A stretch of DNA of 64,000 nucleotides from Marinifaba aquimaris (GTDB taxonomy: Bacteria > Pseudomonadota > Gammaproteobacteria > Enterobacterales > Alteromonadaceae): contig NZ_JABULX010000015.1 in the NCBI RefSeq assembly GCF_013328345.1, forward strand, positions 35,539 through 99,538. Direction: 5' to 3'. The notes beneath the pieces are model-generated. The model was not told where the DNA came from. It saw only the letters and a program-made list of their open reading frames with translations, and made no database searches. Below, piece after piece: positions 26,701 to 36,608 of the stretch (positions are counted from its first letter, which is position 1; every line of letters begins with the position of its first letter). A program made the position numbers and the translations under genes.

Positions 26701-28095
26701 ATGAGTCATAGCTCAGTCAGCGCCCTACTCGCAGGACAACAAGCCGTTGATCAAACCGTAACTGTAAAAGGTTGGATCAGAACCGTTCGCTCAAACCCTA
26801 ACTTTGCCTTTATCAATGTTAATGATGGCTCATGTTTTGATGCAATTCAGGCTGTTGTTAATAATGACTTAGCAAATTATGAAGATATCTGTAAATTAAC
26901 TGTTGCTTGCTCTGTTGTAGTAACAGGTAAATTAGTGGAGTCGCAAGGTAAAGGTCAAGCATTTGAGATCCAAGCTTCTGAGGTAGAGATCTTAGGTACA
27001 GTTGAAGATCCAGATACTTACCCGATGGCTGCAAAACGTCATACAGTAGAACATATGCGTGAATATGCACATTTACGTCCTCGTACAAATATGTTTGGTG
27101 CCGTTGCCCGTGTTAGAAACTGTCTTTCACAAGCTATCCATCGTTTCTTCCATGAAAATGGTTATGTTTGGGTAGCAACACCTATTATCACGGCTTCTGA
27201 TACTGAAGGTGCTGGTGAAATGTTCCGCGTATCAACACTGGACATGAATAACTTACCGCGTTTAGAAAACGGTGAAGTTGATTACTCAGAAGACTTTTTT
27301 GGTAAAGAAGCCTTTTTAACGGTATCAGGCCAGTTAAACGGTGAAACATACTGTAGTGCACTATCAAAAATTTATACGTTTGGTCCTACATTCCGTGCAG
27401 AAAATTCGAACACTTCTCGTCACCTAGCAGAATTCTGGATGGTTGAACCAGAGATCGCTTTTGCTGATCTAGCCGACGTTGCACAACTTTCTGAAGATAT
27501 GCTCAAGTACGTATTCAATGCGGTATTAGAAGAACGTATGGATGATTTAGAGTTCTTCGATTTACGCGTTCAAAAAGGCGTAATTGATCGATTAAAGAAC
27601 TTAGTTAATTCAGAGTTCGTTCGTATGGACTACACAGATGCAATTGATATCTTACAAAAATCAGGTAAGAAATTTGAATTCCCTGTTGAATGGGGCGTCG
27701 ACTTATCTTCAGAGCACGAACGCTACTTAGCTGAAGAGCACGTAGGTGCACCAATTATTCTTCAAAACTACCCGAAAGATATCAAAGCTTTCTACATGCG
27801 TATGAATGAAGATGGTAAAACGGTTGCAGCAATGGACGTACTCGCGCCTGGTATCGGTGAAATCATCGGTGGTAGCCAACGTGAAGAACGCTTAGATATG
27901 CTTGATAAGCGTATGGAAGAAATGAACTTAATCCCTGAAGATTACAGCTGGTATCGTGATTTACGTCGCTATGGTACCGTACCACATGGTGGTTTTGGAT
28001 TAGGTTTCGAACGTTTAGTCGCTTATGTGACTGGCATGGGAAATGTACGCGATGTGATCCCTTTCCCACGCGCACCAAAGACTGCTTCTTTCTAA
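26701..28095 (+). CDS. asnS: Asparaginyl-tRNA synthetase
   Basis: The 464-residue class IIb synthetase has an N-terminal OB-fold anticodon-binding domain (about 1-115) and a catalytic core. The core has motif 2 '[20 protein letters not shown]' and motif 3 '[17 protein letters not shown]'. It charges tRNA-Asn with asparagine. I chose the ATG at 26701, preceded by GGAG; a TTG at 26686 lies inside that site. A terminator follows 24 nt after the stop. Confidence 0.97.
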   Translation: MSHSSVSALLAGQQAVDQTVTVKGWIRTVRSNPNFAFINVNDGSCFDAIQAVVNNDLANYEDICKLTVACSVVVTGKLVESQGKGQAFEIQASEVEILGTVEDPDTYPMAAKRHTVEHMREYAHLRPRTNMFGAVARVRNCLSQAIHRFFHENGYVWVATPIITASDTEGAGEMFRVSTLDMNNLPRLENGEVDYSEDFFGKEAFLTVSGQLNGETYCSALSKIYTFGPTFRAENSNTSRHLAEFWMVEPEIAFADLADVAQLSEDMLKYVFNAVLEERMDDLEFFDLRVQKGVIDRLKNLVNSEFVRMDYTDAIDILQKSGKKFEFPVEWGVDLSSEHERYLAEEHVGAPIILQNYPKDIKAFYMRMNEDGKTVAAMDVLAPGIGEIIGGSQREERLDMLDKRMEEMNLIPEDYSWYRDLRRYGTVPHGGFGLGFERLVAYVTGMGNVRDVIPFPRAPKTASF

Positions 28096-28118
28096 AAAGC
28101 CAATTTATTCAATCGATT

Positions 28119-28145
28119 AAGGGTAGCTTCAGCTACCCTTTTTTA
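28119..28145 (+). terminator. Terminator of asnS
   Basis: AAGGGTAGCT and AGCTACCCTT form a hairpin followed by a run of T. Confidence 0.9.
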
Positions 28146-28253
28146 TATCTAGTACCCCGATTAACAAGATATTTAGTTCTCTTCTTCATTCCCTTCTCTA
28201 ACAAAATCCCAGTTATCATTAACTATTTAAATTTAGGTATTTATATAAATTTA

Positions 28254-28269
28254 TGTGATTTACTTCACA
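28254..28269 (+). promoter_or_regulatory. CRP-binding site upstream of the chitinase gene
   Basis: TGTGA-TTTACT-TCACA is a perfect palindromic match to the CRP core (TGTGA-N6-TCACA) with AT-rich flanks. It lies 160 nt before the chitinase start in an otherwise gene-free region (28146-28428). A possible -35 TTGACT is at 28294-28299, but the -10 is uncertain. It implies cAMP-CRP control of chitin use, as in other marine gammaproteobacteria. The leader also has several GTTATCA repeats of unknown role. Confidence 0.75.
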
Positions 28270-28428
28270 TTATCGCTTTTTGTTACAATTCCCTTGACTT
28301 TGTTATCAAATGTTATCAGTATGTTAACGTTATTGATGAATTATGTATTATCAGTTATCAAAACTTTTGGATTGTTACGAGATAATGACAACCAAAAAAA
28401 ACGACCAACTCTTACTGAGGAACAATTT

Positions 28429-30387
28429 ATGTTTACAAGACGTTTATTGCCAACACTGATCGGTTTAGGTATTGCCTCCAATGCATTAGCTATGAATCCT
28501 CAACCTGATCCAGAAAACCCTGGCGGCTACACGCTAACTAAACAAGAAGTACAAGCAGCACAAGATGCTAAAACACCTGAAGCTATGTATGACGTTTGGG
28601 CAAAGGCGCTTGAAACAAGAGATAACTCAATCGTTGAAGCGATTTTACCTGGCTTAACTGCTAACCCAGAAAACGTTAAGCGTGTTGAACGCGTATTCCC
28701 TGAAGCTGAGTGGGATTTCTTAACGCAAATGGCTGCTCCAGAATATACTTACACACGTTTCTTACGCGCTATTGGTAAGTTCCCAGCTTTTTGTGGTGAA
28801 TACACTGATGGTCGTGATTCTGATGCAATCTGTTTAAAATCAGTCATTACAGCATTTGCTCACTTTGCTCAAGAAACAGGTGGTCATATTGCCAAAGACA
28901 ACACTTGGGATAACCCTAATCAATTAGAAGAATGGCAACAGGCACTTGTCCACGTTCGTGAAATGGGTTGGTCTGAAGGTCAAGCTGGTTACACGACAGG
29001 TTGTGGTCAAAACGATTGGCAAAACGAACGCTGGCCATGCGAGCCAGGCCAAGGTTACTTCGGTCGTGGTGCTAAGCAGCTTTCTTACCACTTCAACTAC
29101 GGTGCATTCTCAGAAGTAATGTTCAACGGTGATGCGACTGTATTACTTAAAAATCCAGGTCTAGTTGCAGATTCTTGGTTAAACCTAGCATCAGCAATTT
29201 GGTTCTTCTTAACACCACAAGCACCAAAGCCGGCTATGTTACACGTTATTGATCGTACTTGGGTACCTTCACAGCGTGAGTTAGATGCAGGTATTGGTTA
29301 CGGTTTTGGTACAACAATCAACGTAATCAATGGTGGTATCGAGTGTGGTGAGCAAAACAAAAATAAAGGCCAACCAGTAAACCGTATCAAATACTGGGAA
29401 GGTCTAGCAGCTCATTACAATATTCCAGTAGAAGCAGACGAGAAAAATACCTGTTGGCAACAAACACCATACGGCAGCCTTAACTTAAACGGTGCTGACG
29501 ATGTGTTGTATACAAACTGGGATGGTAACTGGAAATACTATGCTGATCGTCCAGAAGGTCAATCATTCGAGTGTGACTTAGTTGGTTTCCAAACTGCTTA
29601 CTCTGCACTTGTTCCAGGCGATTACGAAAAATGTGTAACTAACTTCTATGGTTCACATGCTAACTGGCCTCAAATCCGTGTTGTTGATACAGGTGCAGGT
29701 ACTGGCACTGGAACAGATACTTCAACTGACACAGAAACAGTAACTGAAACAGACACACAAACTGAAACAGACACACAAACTGAGACAGATACTGCAACTG
29801 ATACCTCTACTGCAACTGAAACTGAAACTGAGACAGCAACAGAAACGGTTACTGAAACAGATACAGCGACAGAAACAGATACTGACGGCAACACATGTAG
29901 TGCTCCACAGTATGTTGCAGGCACAGCATACTCAGCTGGCCAAACAGTAAGTAATGGTGGTAGCCAATACACTTGTAATATCGCAGGTTGGTGTTCATCA
30001 AACTCTGATTGGGCTTATGCACCAGGTACAGGTTTATACTGGCAGCAAGCTTGGTCACAAGCAAGCGGTGCTAGCTGCGGCACAGGTACAGATACAGTAA
30101 CTGCAACAGAGACTGCGACTGAAACAGAAACGGCTACTGAAACTGCAACAGAGACAGAAACAGTAACAGAAACGGATACTGCGACAGATACAGATGTAGG
30201 TACTGGCTGTAATACTTCAGCTTACCCTGCTTACCCTAACTTCCCACGCACTGACTGGAAAGGCGACCCTAGCCATGCATTAAAAGGCGACCGTATGTCT
30301 CACCAAGGTGGTGTTTACGAAGCTAAGTGGTGGACAAATGCTAAGCCTTCTTCAAGCGCTGCAGCTTGGAAAGCAATCTGTCAATAA
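28429..30387 (+). CDS. Secreted GH19 chitinase with two chitin-binding modules
   Basis: The ATG at 28429 has a GAGG site and opens a signal peptide (residues 1-21, ending NALA). The GH19 domain (about 80-430) has catalytic Glu149 in 'FAHFAQETGGH' and the substrate-groove motif 'GYFGRGAKQLSYHFNYG'. A Thr/Glu/Asp linker leads to a CBM5/12-like module (Cys-bounded, 'YVAGTAYSAGQTVSNGG'), a second such linker and a final CBM5/12-like module ('YEAKWWTNAKPSS'). It hydrolyses chitin outside the cell, probably after type II secretion. The frame is open back to 28255, but that would run through the CRP site. Confidence 0.92.
   Translation: MFTRRLLPTLIGLGIASNALAMNPQPDPENPGGYTLTKQEVQAAQDAKTPEAMYDVWAKALETRDNSIVEAILPGLTANPENVKRVERVFPEAEWDFLTQMAAPEYTYTRFLRAIGKFPAFCGEYTDGRDSDAICLKSVITAFAHFAQETGGHIAKDNTWDNPNQLEEWQQALVHVREMGWSEGQAGYTTGCGQNDWQNERWPCEPGQGYFGRGAKQLSYHFNYGAFSEVMFNGDATVLLKNPGLVADSWLNLASAIWFFLTPQAPKPAMLHVIDRTWVPSQRELDAGIGYGFGTTINVINGGIECGEQNKNKGQPVNRIKYWEGLAAHYNIPVEADEKNTCWQQTPYGSLNLNGADDVLYTNWDGNWKYYADRPEGQSFECDLVGFQTAYSALVPGDYEKCVTNFYGSHANWPQIRVVDTGAGTGTGTDTSTDTETVTETDTQTETDTQTETDTATDTSTATETETETATETVTETDTATETDTDGNTCSAPQYVAGTAYSAGQTVSNGGSQYTCNIAGWCSSNSDWAYAPGTGLYWQQAWSQASGASCGTGTDTVTATETATETETATETATETETVTETDTATDTDVGTGCNTSAYPAYPNFPRTDWKGDPSHALKGDRMSHQGGVYEAKWWTNAKPSSSAAAWKAICQ
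29710..29883 (+). repeat. Tandem ETDT/TETD linker repeat 1 of the chitinase
   Basis: The DNA is built from degenerate 6-nt units (ACTGAA/ACAGAT/ACAGAA) that encode Thr-Glu-Thr-Asp runs, a flexible acidic linker. Similar units recur at about 30085-30195. It is prone to slippage and length change. Confidence 0.85.
30085..30195 (+). repeat. Tandem TETAT linker repeat 2 of the chitinase
   Basis: The second acidic Thr-rich linker separates the two chitin-binding modules and shares 6-nt units with linker 1. Confidence 0.85.
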
Positions 30388-30395
30388 GCACTAAA

Positions 30396-30419
30396 TGAGC
30401 CTAATCTCGATTAGGCTCA
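30396..30419 (+). terminator. Hairpin after the chitinase gene
   Basis: TGAGCCTAAT and ATTAGGCTCA form a perfect 10-bp stem with a 4-nt loop 9 nt after the stop. The following bases are not T-rich, so termination may be partial. Confidence 0.6.
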
Positions 30420-30493
30420 CATTAAAATACTTGCGCACTTAACATCCAATATTACATACTAGAAACACTGTTAGTATGGTTTGAGATTGTTAA

Positions 30494-31579
30494 GTGCGTT
30501 TTTGTTTGTTTGCTTTATTACTTATTACAAGTTTCCCTTCCTTTGCACTTAACATTGTTTTCGTCTGCCCAACTGATGAAAAAGAACCTTTCTGGAAGTA
30601 TGTACGCGCTGCTACCACCGCAGCTGCTGAAGATTTAGATATACAAGTCAATTACCTTTATTCACACAGTTATCGCATCATTCAATCAGAAGTGATCGAG
30701 ACAATACCTACAATGGAAACCAAGCCAGATTACGTAGTGTTTATGCCCTACGGTGGCAGCATTGTAAAATCATTCAATATTCTAGAAAAAGCTAAAATAC
30801 CTTTTGTTACTATGGAGCGAGTATTCGACTGGCAAGCGCTAGAAGAAGTCATCGCCCTGCCAAGGCAAAAATATCAGTATTGGTTAGGTGAGATATATCA
30901 CGATAACATCAAAGCCAGCCATGAGCTTACCCAAGCTTTAATAGATGCTGCTCAATCAAAGAAACCGGAAAAGAGCCTGAACTTAATTGGTTTTAACGGG
31001 GATTATTATTCCGAATCTCTAGATCGTGCTAAGGGATTCAAAAAACATATTTTTAGCCAAAATAAACACAATATTATTCGTATTATCCCCGCACAGTGGA
31101 GTGCCGAACAAGCACAAGAGAAGTTTGGCATTATTTACAATAAGCACAATGATATAGATATCGTTTGGTCAGCTTCAGATAAAATGGCGCTAGGCATCAT
31201 AGAGGCCACATCTGCATACTCGAACATTGAGCTTAATCAAAACATGTTTATCGGTGGTTTTGATTGGCTACCATCCGCCTTAAAAGCGATTGAAAAAGAT
31301 CAGATGACAGCCAGTGTTGGTGGCCATTTTTTACAAGGTGCATTGAGTTTATTGAAGATTTACGATCACGAGAAAGGTCAGCCAGTGTTCATTAAAGGTG
31401 ATAACAAGCCCCACATACAAATGTCACTTATTAATAAAGATAACATTTCAGATTATCAGCGCTTATTTCAACCAGAAGATTTAAAGAAAGTAGATTTTAA
31501 GCAGTTTAGTCTTTATCACAATGAGCAAAAAGCGTATCAGTTTAATGCTGATATGATCGTTAAAGCGCTATCTTATTAG
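30494..31579 (+). CDS. Periplasmic sugar-type substrate-binding protein (orphan)
   Basis: The 361-residue product has a signal peptide (1-18, 'LLITSFPSFA') and a periplasmic-binding-protein fold type I: an N-terminal lobe beginning 'LNIVFVCPTDEKEPFWKYV', a hinge, then 'LIGFNGDYYSESLDRAKGF' and 'DIVWSASDKMALGI'. Such proteins bind sugars for ABC transport or for a sensor kinase. No transporter or sensor gene is nearby. It follows the chitinase gene by 106 nt on the same strand, so a chito-oligosaccharide or related ligand is conceivable but not shown. Confidence 0.75.
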   Translation: MRFCLFALLLITSFPSFALNIVFVCPTDEKEPFWKYVRAATTAAAEDLDIQVNYLYSHSYRIIQSEVIETIPTMETKPDYVVFMPYGGSIVKSFNILEKAKIPFVTMERVFDWQALEEVIALPRQKYQYWLGEIYHDNIKASHELTQALIDAAQSKKPEKSLNLIGFNGDYYSESLDRAKGFKKHIFSQNKHNIIRIIPAQWSAEQAQEKFGIIYNKHNDIDIVWSASDKMALGIIEATSAYSNIELNQNMFIGGFDWLPSALKAIEKDQMTASVGGHFLQGALSLLKIYDHEKGQPVFIKGDNKPHIQMSLINKDNISDYQRLFQPEDLKKVDFKQFSLYHNEQKAYQFNADMIVKALSY

Positions 31580-31584
31580 CTGTA

Positions 31585-31974
31585 TCAGGGTTCCAATATT
31601 ACTTGGTAGGGTGAAACATAAGCGATAGGTAATATGCAATCTAGGTATGCAAGCCCTAGCCTTTCATGCTCAGCAGTAGATGAAACAAAAACATGTGTGC
31701 CAAAGAGGTAAGAATTTTTACATTTATTTAACTTAACTTCTTTGTAGTGATTACAAGATTGAATTGAATAGCCATGAGCACCGTTGTTTATTTGACAAAA
31801 CTCAGTAGCTAAAGCGTCGAGTAATTGGAAATAGGTATCTTCAGGGATCGGGTGCTCGTCAATCGTTTCTACGCTGTAGCCGTTAATTGACATAGGCTCT
31901 ATCTGATAATCTTTAGCATCGACTAATTGATAATAGGCAAAACTCAGTAAGCCAATTAAAAATATCTTCTTCAT
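31585..31974 (-). CDS. Small exported protein, unknown (129 aa)
   Basis: A signal peptide (1-20, ending 'LVDA') precedes a soluble domain of about 108 residues with four cysteines, which could form disulfides in the periplasm. It is convergent with the binding-protein gene, 5 nt apart. No family is recognised. Confidence 0.6.
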   Translation of the reverse strand: MKKIFLIGLLSFAYYQLVDAKDYQIEPMSINGYSVETIDEHPIPEDTYFQLLDALATEFCQINNGAHGYSIQSCNHYKEVKLNKCKNSYLFGTHVFVSSTAEHERLGLAYLDCILPIAYVSPYQVILEP

Positions 31975-32072
31975 GCTATTCCCTTAAACCACTACTACTA
32001 ACACGTGTATAATTAAACAAATCATATACAATTATTTATCAAAACCCAAGATAAATGTAAAAAAAATGTAAT

Positions 32073-32099
32073 AAAAAAGCCACCCTAAGGTGGCTTTTT
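32073..32099 (-). terminator. Terminator of zipA
   Basis: AAGCCACC and GGTGGCTT form a stem with a 4-nt loop. On the minus strand a run of T follows, 20 nt after the zipA stop. Confidence 0.9.
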
Positions 32100-32118
32100 G
32101 TGAACTGGTTAACAAAAA

Positions 32119-32955
32119 TTACTTCAGCAGTTGTCGACGTTCAAATTCACGAATGCGCTCTTTGTAGTGTTGTACAGTTTGACTCGTTAAAACACTGCGT
32201 TGCCCATCTAATACTTGGCCATTGAATTCTGCAGCTAATTTTTTAGCGGCATTGTGCATCATGTTAAATACTTGATTTGGATCACCTGTCACAGGAAGGC
32301 TCATAAATAAAGATAAACCTTGAGTTGAAAATGTTTCCATATTATCGATATCAAACGTACCGGGGTTAAACATATTAGCTAGGCTAAACAGAACATCGCC
32401 ACTGCCTGCACTATCTTCATGGCGGTGGAAAATTTTCATCTCGCCATATTTAAATCCAAGTGTTAATAAAAATGGTAATAAACTAGCACCAGATATCTGC
32501 TGTCCTTCAGCTGCCATCACGTTAAGGATTAATACTTCCTCTGGTTGACCGGCTTCGGTGTTAACCTTGGTTTCAGTTGTCTCTGCCGCTTTTTCTTGCT
32601 CCACTTCAACAACGGGCTCATCGTCTTGAGTTGCTACAAGTGGCTTAATATCTTCTTCTGGAAGTTTTATTTGAAGTTGATCATCATCACTTGGTACATC
32701 AACATGACCATCTAAATTAGGCTCTACACGTGTTTTATTTTGTTCTTGTGTATCGGTTGATAGTTTTTCTTTGAGGGAGAATTTTTTACTAAGTTTGTTG
32801 TCTTTCTCAACTATTTCATCTTCTACTTCTAGCTCAACACCTTCTTCTACTTGGTGTTTCTTATCGTTTTTACGAACCGTCCAAATGCCATGTATAACTA
32901 AACCTGCAATGGCTAAGCCACCTAAGACCATTAATACGCCGCGAAAATCTTCCAT
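32119..32955 (-). CDS. zipA: Cell division protein ZipA
   Basis: ZipA anchors FtsZ to the inner membrane at the division site. The N terminus has a membrane segment (about 6-25, 'VLMVLGGLAIAGLVIHGIW') with the N-out topology of ZipA. A charged, acidic linker (30-140) follows, then a C-terminal FtsZ-binding domain (about 145-270) with 'EVLILNVMAAEGQQISGASL' and 'GLSLFMSLPVTGDP'. It lies downstream of smc, as is usual, but ligA, the common third member, is absent. A terminator follows directly. Confidence 0.93.
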   Translation of the reverse strand: MEDFRGVLMVLGGLAIAGLVIHGIWTVRKNDKKHQVEEGVELEVEDEIVEKDNKLSKKFSLKEKLSTDTQEQNKTRVEPNLDGHVDVPSDDDQLQIKLPEEDIKPLVATQDDEPVVEVEQEKAAETTETKVNTEAGQPEEVLILNVMAAEGQQISGASLLPFLLTLGFKYGEMKIFHRHEDSAGSGDVLFSLANMFNPGTFDIDNMETFSTQGLSLFMSLPVTGDPNQVFNMMHNAAKKLAAEFNGQVLDGQRSVLTSQTVQHYKERIREFERRQLLK

Positions 32956-33024
32956 CTATGTACCTGTTTTATCCAAAACTTGTGTTCACATGTTAGCTAT
33001 TTATTAGATTAACATGATGCGTTA

Positions 33025-36000
33025 TTAAATTTCAGCAAGTTCTATTGCTTTTTCCATGTCAACAGCAACCATTCTGGAAACACCAGGTTCCTGCATGGTT
33101 ACACCGACTAAATTATCTGCCATCTCCATCGCTATTTTGTTATGCGAAATGAAAACAAATTGCACTGTATCTGACATCTCTTTGACCAATCGACAAAAAC
33201 GCCCAACATTTGCATCATCAAGTGGTGCATCCACTTCATCAAGCATACAAAAAGGAGCTGGGTTTAATTTGAAAATTGAAAAAACTAAAGATAGTGCAGT
33301 TAATGCCTTTTCACCGCCAGAGAGTAAATGTATTGTGCTGTTTCTTTTACCGGGTGGCCTTGCCATGATAGTAACGCCAGTATCGAGTAAATCCTCACCA
33401 GTTAAATCTAAATAAGCAGAGCCTCCACCAAAGACTTTCGGAAATAACGTTTGCAAGCCGTGATTAACCGTATCAAAGGTTTCTTTAAATTTGGCCTTTG
33501 TTTCCTTATCAATTTTCCGAATAGCTTCTTCAAGCGTGTCCAAAGCATTAACAAGATCGATATTCTGCGCATCTAAATACGTTTTGCGTTCACTTTGATG
33601 ATCGTACTCTTCAATTGCAGCGAGGTTAATTGCTCCCAATCGATTAATAGAAAGTGTTGTCTTTTCTAAATCCTGTTGCCATGTATCCTCATCAGCATCG
33701 TCAGATAATTCATCTAATACCGTTTTTAGATTCACATCGAGCTCTTTTAATACATCTAAAACGGCAATTGCGCGAACGTTATAACCTTCTCGTTCAATTT
33801 TTAATGCGGCAATTTGCTCTTTGAGTTTTTCAGCTTTAGTAAATACGCCGTGTTGACCTTTTTCTAAATCAGCGATCAACTGCTCAACATCAATAAGCTG
33901 GTCTGCAATGAGTGCTCTTTCTTGTTCAGTTTCTTGTTTGAACAATATATTTTCCTGTAATTGAATAGCACTATCTTCAAGAGGAAAATCAACTTCTGTC
34001 AGTTCTTCATTGCCTTGTTGTACTTGTGCATGTTTAGTATCGAGTCGCTGTAGTACTTGTTTTAAATGTTGGGCACAAGATTGGAGTTTGTTCTTGTCTT
34101 GTTCAATTGTTAATACCAAGCTGTGTTTTTGGTTTTTTACCGACTCTAACTGACTGCGCAGGGCTTGTATTTTCTGCTCACCCTTTGCTTTAGTATTACG
34201 GGTCGCATCTTGCTGCGCTTGATAGGTTTGCAATGTTGCACTTAACTCAATGGCCTGCTCTTCTAATTCCATTTTCTGTGCAAGTTCAAGCTCGATTGTT
34301 TCTCTAGTGTCACTAACTTCTTGTTGGAGCTGTTGACGCTTTTTCGCCGCTCGTTGTTGTTGCTCTTGTTCAATTGAAATTTTGTGTTCGAGGTTGGTGA
34401 TTTGTACCTTGTGGGCAGCCTGGTCTTGCTCTTTTAGTTTATAGTTTTGTGTGATGCGCTCAACATCAGTTTGTTTTTCTATTATATCAGCTGACATTGT
34501 TTCGAGTTTTTGTTCTACAACCGATATTTCAGCATCAACCGCCTTTAAATCGGCAAGTAATGACAATCTATTCTCAACTTTACCACTTGGAATATAGCTA
34601 AACTGGTGGCCAATCCACACGCCCTGTTGATTGATAATACTTTGATTTGACGTCAGCTCACTTAAATGGCCTTTAACAAGCACATTGCTAAATAACTGCC
34701 TGATGTGCTCAGGACCTTTTACAAACTGAGCCAATGAATCAGCGTGGTAAGGCATCTGATTGCTAGAATGTAACGATTCATTCTGTGAATGATATAGCTT
34801 TATCTGTGCTGGGCTGTTACTGATATCTTCATTAATAGGTTTTGAATCGCTTTTGCTAATAATGTGCTGAGTTTGTGTATTGAGTACGTGTTCTACAGCA
34901 CATGCCCATTCAGGTTCTACTTCGATCGCATCATAGATACTGCTCACATCGTCATAACCTAACGATGAAAGGAATGTTATAAGTTCATCTTCAGAGCAAG
35001 GTTGTTGATTTTCAATCAATGTCGAGAGTGACGTTTGTTTAGCCTTTAATTGGTGATACTGAGCTTGTAATGCTACCTTGGATTTTTCCAGTTCATTTAG
35101 TGCTTGTTTACTGTGAACTAATTGGTCACCGAGGGTTTGCAAGGCCTCTTGGCACATTTTAAACGCAAGCTTATCGTTTTCTAATTGTTCAAAGAGCCCA
35201 TCGATACTTTCTCCATCTTCACCGTCACTAGCTTTAAGTTCGTTTGATAGTTTATCAATTTGAAGCTGTCCCCGTTCTATCAAGCGTGTTAACGAGATGA
35301 TTTGGTGCTGATTAGCCTTCAATTCACTATCTGACTTAAAGTATTGCTCGGAATCAGCCTGCCATTTAGCTAGCTCTTGTTTTTGCTGTGTTTCTGCATC
35401 ATCTAATGCAATCTGAGCCTCATCCTGAGCTTGTTCGATAATTTCTAATTCGGGAAGATTAAATTCTAAGGTTTCTTCAAGCGCTGCCTTTTGCTCCTCT
35501 AGCTCAGTATTTTGAGCCTTAAGTTGTGTCAGTTCAGCTTCATGCGTAGCTTGTTGCCTGATTAAATTTTGCTTTTTTTCTTTTAAATGAAACTGAGTTT
35601 GTTCTTCTTTAGTAATGGCCTGACCAATTTTAAAAAGGGTCTGATTGATTTGCTCTAGCTTGTGTTTAAATTCAGCTTGTTTCGTCTTGTGCGTTTGCAT
35701 TTCACCTTCATCACCTTGGTGCTGTGATAAAAGTTGTTCTAACGCCAAATTTTTCTGGCTGATATCAGCATCTAAACGTTCTGTTTGACCATTCATCCGC
35801 AACCAACGCAAAGCAGAATATTCAGCTTTAAGTTTGCGTTCACGCGCTTTTAGGTCTTTATAGCGTTTAGCCGCCGAGGCTTGTCGCTGAAGCTTTTCTA
35901 ATTGCTGCTGTAATTCAGCTCTTAAATCATCTAATCGCTCAAGGTTATCACGGGTATGGCGAATGCGGTTTTCGGTTTCACGGCGCCGTTCTTTGTATTT

Positions 36001-36513
36001 AGAGATCCCCGCCGCTTCTTCAATAAATAATCTTAGCTCTTGAGGTTTAGATTCAATTAACCTTGAGATCATGCCCTGCTCGATGATGGCATACGATCTT
36101 GGACCTAGCCCTGTACCTAAAAATAATTCGGTAATGTCTTTTTTTCGGCATTTACTGCCATTGATAAGATAAGTTGAAACCGCATCACGTGTCACAATAC
36201 GCTTAACAGCGATATCCGTATACTTGGCATATTCGCCTTGTAAACGCCCTTCACTATTGTCAAATACCAGTTCTATGCTGGCTTGAGATACGGGTTTTCG
36301 AGCGGTTGAGCCATTAAAGATGACGTCGGTCATCGCATCGCCACGCAAGTTTTTGGCAGAGCTTTCGCCTAATACCCAGCGAACCGCATCAATAATATTA
36401 GATTTACCACAACCATTTGGACCAACGATTGCTGTCATCGAAGCAGGAAACGGAACCGTCGTAGGGTCTACGAATGATTTAAAACCAGCTAATTTTATTT
36501 GTTTTAACCGCAT
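33025..36513 (-). CDS. smc: Chromosome partition protein SMC
   Basis: The 1162-residue protein has the N-terminal Walker A 'IVGPNGCGKSNIIDAVRWVLG' (in part; about 30-40), two long coiled coils (about 170-500 and 660-1000), a central hinge (about 510-650), and the C-terminal signature 'LSGGEKALTALSLVFSI' and Walker B 'FCMLDEVDAPLDDANV'. SMC with ScpA and ScpB compacts and segregates chromosomes; an SMC rather than MukB is normal for Alteromonadales. It is transcribed away from cysZ and towards zipA. Confidence 0.95.
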   Translation of the reverse strand: MRLKQIKLAGFKSFVDPTTVPFPASMTAIVGPNGCGKSNIIDAVRWVLGESSAKNLRGDAMTDVIFNGSTARKPVSQASIELVFDNSEGRLQGEYAKYTDIAVKRIVTRDAVSTYLINGSKCRKKDITELFLGTGLGPRSYAIIEQGMISRLIESKPQELRLFIEEAAGISKYKERRRETENRIRHTRDNLERLDDLRAELQQQLEKLQRQASAAKRYKDLKARERKLKAEYSALRWLRMNGQTERLDADISQKNLALEQLLSQHQGDEGEMQTHKTKQAEFKHKLEQINQTLFKIGQAITKEEQTQFHLKEKKQNLIRQQATHEAELTQLKAQNTELEEQKAALEETLEFNLPELEIIEQAQDEAQIALDDAETQQKQELAKWQADSEQYFKSDSELKANQHQIISLTRLIERGQLQIDKLSNELKASDGEDGESIDGLFEQLENDKLAFKMCQEALQTLGDQLVHSKQALNELEKSKVALQAQYHQLKAKQTSLSTLIENQQPCSEDELITFLSSLGYDDVSSIYDAIEVEPEWACAVEHVLNTQTQHIISKSDSKPINEDISNSPAQIKLYHSQNESLHSSNQMPYHADSLAQFVKGPEHIRQLFSNVLVKGHLSELTSNQSIINQQGVWIGHQFSYIPSGKVENRLSLLADLKAVDAEISVVEQKLETMSADIIEKQTDVERITQNYKLKEQDQAAHKVQITNLEHKISIEQEQQQRAAKKRQQLQQEVSDTRETIELELAQKMELEEQAIELSATLQTYQAQQDATRNTKAKGEQKIQALRSQLESVKNQKHSLVLTIEQDKNKLQSCAQHLKQVLQRLDTKHAQVQQGNEELTEVDFPLEDSAIQLQENILFKQETEQERALIADQLIDVEQLIADLEKGQHGVFTKAEKLKEQIAALKIEREGYNVRAIAVLDVLKELDVNLKTVLDELSDDADEDTWQQDLEKTTLSINRLGAINLAAIEEYDHQSERKTYLDAQNIDLVNALDTLEEAIRKIDKETKAKFKETFDTVNHGLQTLFPKVFGGGSAYLDLTGEDLLDTGVTIMARPPGKRNSTIHLLSGGEKALTALSLVFSIFKLNPAPFCMLDEVDAPLDDANVGRFCRLVKEMSDTVQFVFISHNKIAMEMADNLVGVTMQEPGVSRMVAVDMEKAIELAEI

Positions 36514-36608
36514 CGACTGTGAGTTTGTAGTAATTATTCTTGAGTTTGCTCAACCAATAGTGAAACATATCAGAAGCAAAAGTTAACAACAATCAATAGT
36601 TACTCGAT

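Noticed and set aside
29670..30064. Open frames opposite the chitinase linkers
   Set aside because: They translate the complement of 6-nt repeats into Ser/Val runs and have no ribosome-binding site; they are by-products of low-complexity DNA.
29710..30195. Repeats resembling a CRISPR array
   Set aside because: The repeats are short coding units in frame within a secreted enzyme, without regular spacers.
33056..33415. 119-codon open frame opposite the smc 3' end
   Set aside because: It lies wholly within the conserved SMC ATPase head on the other strand, with no start signal.
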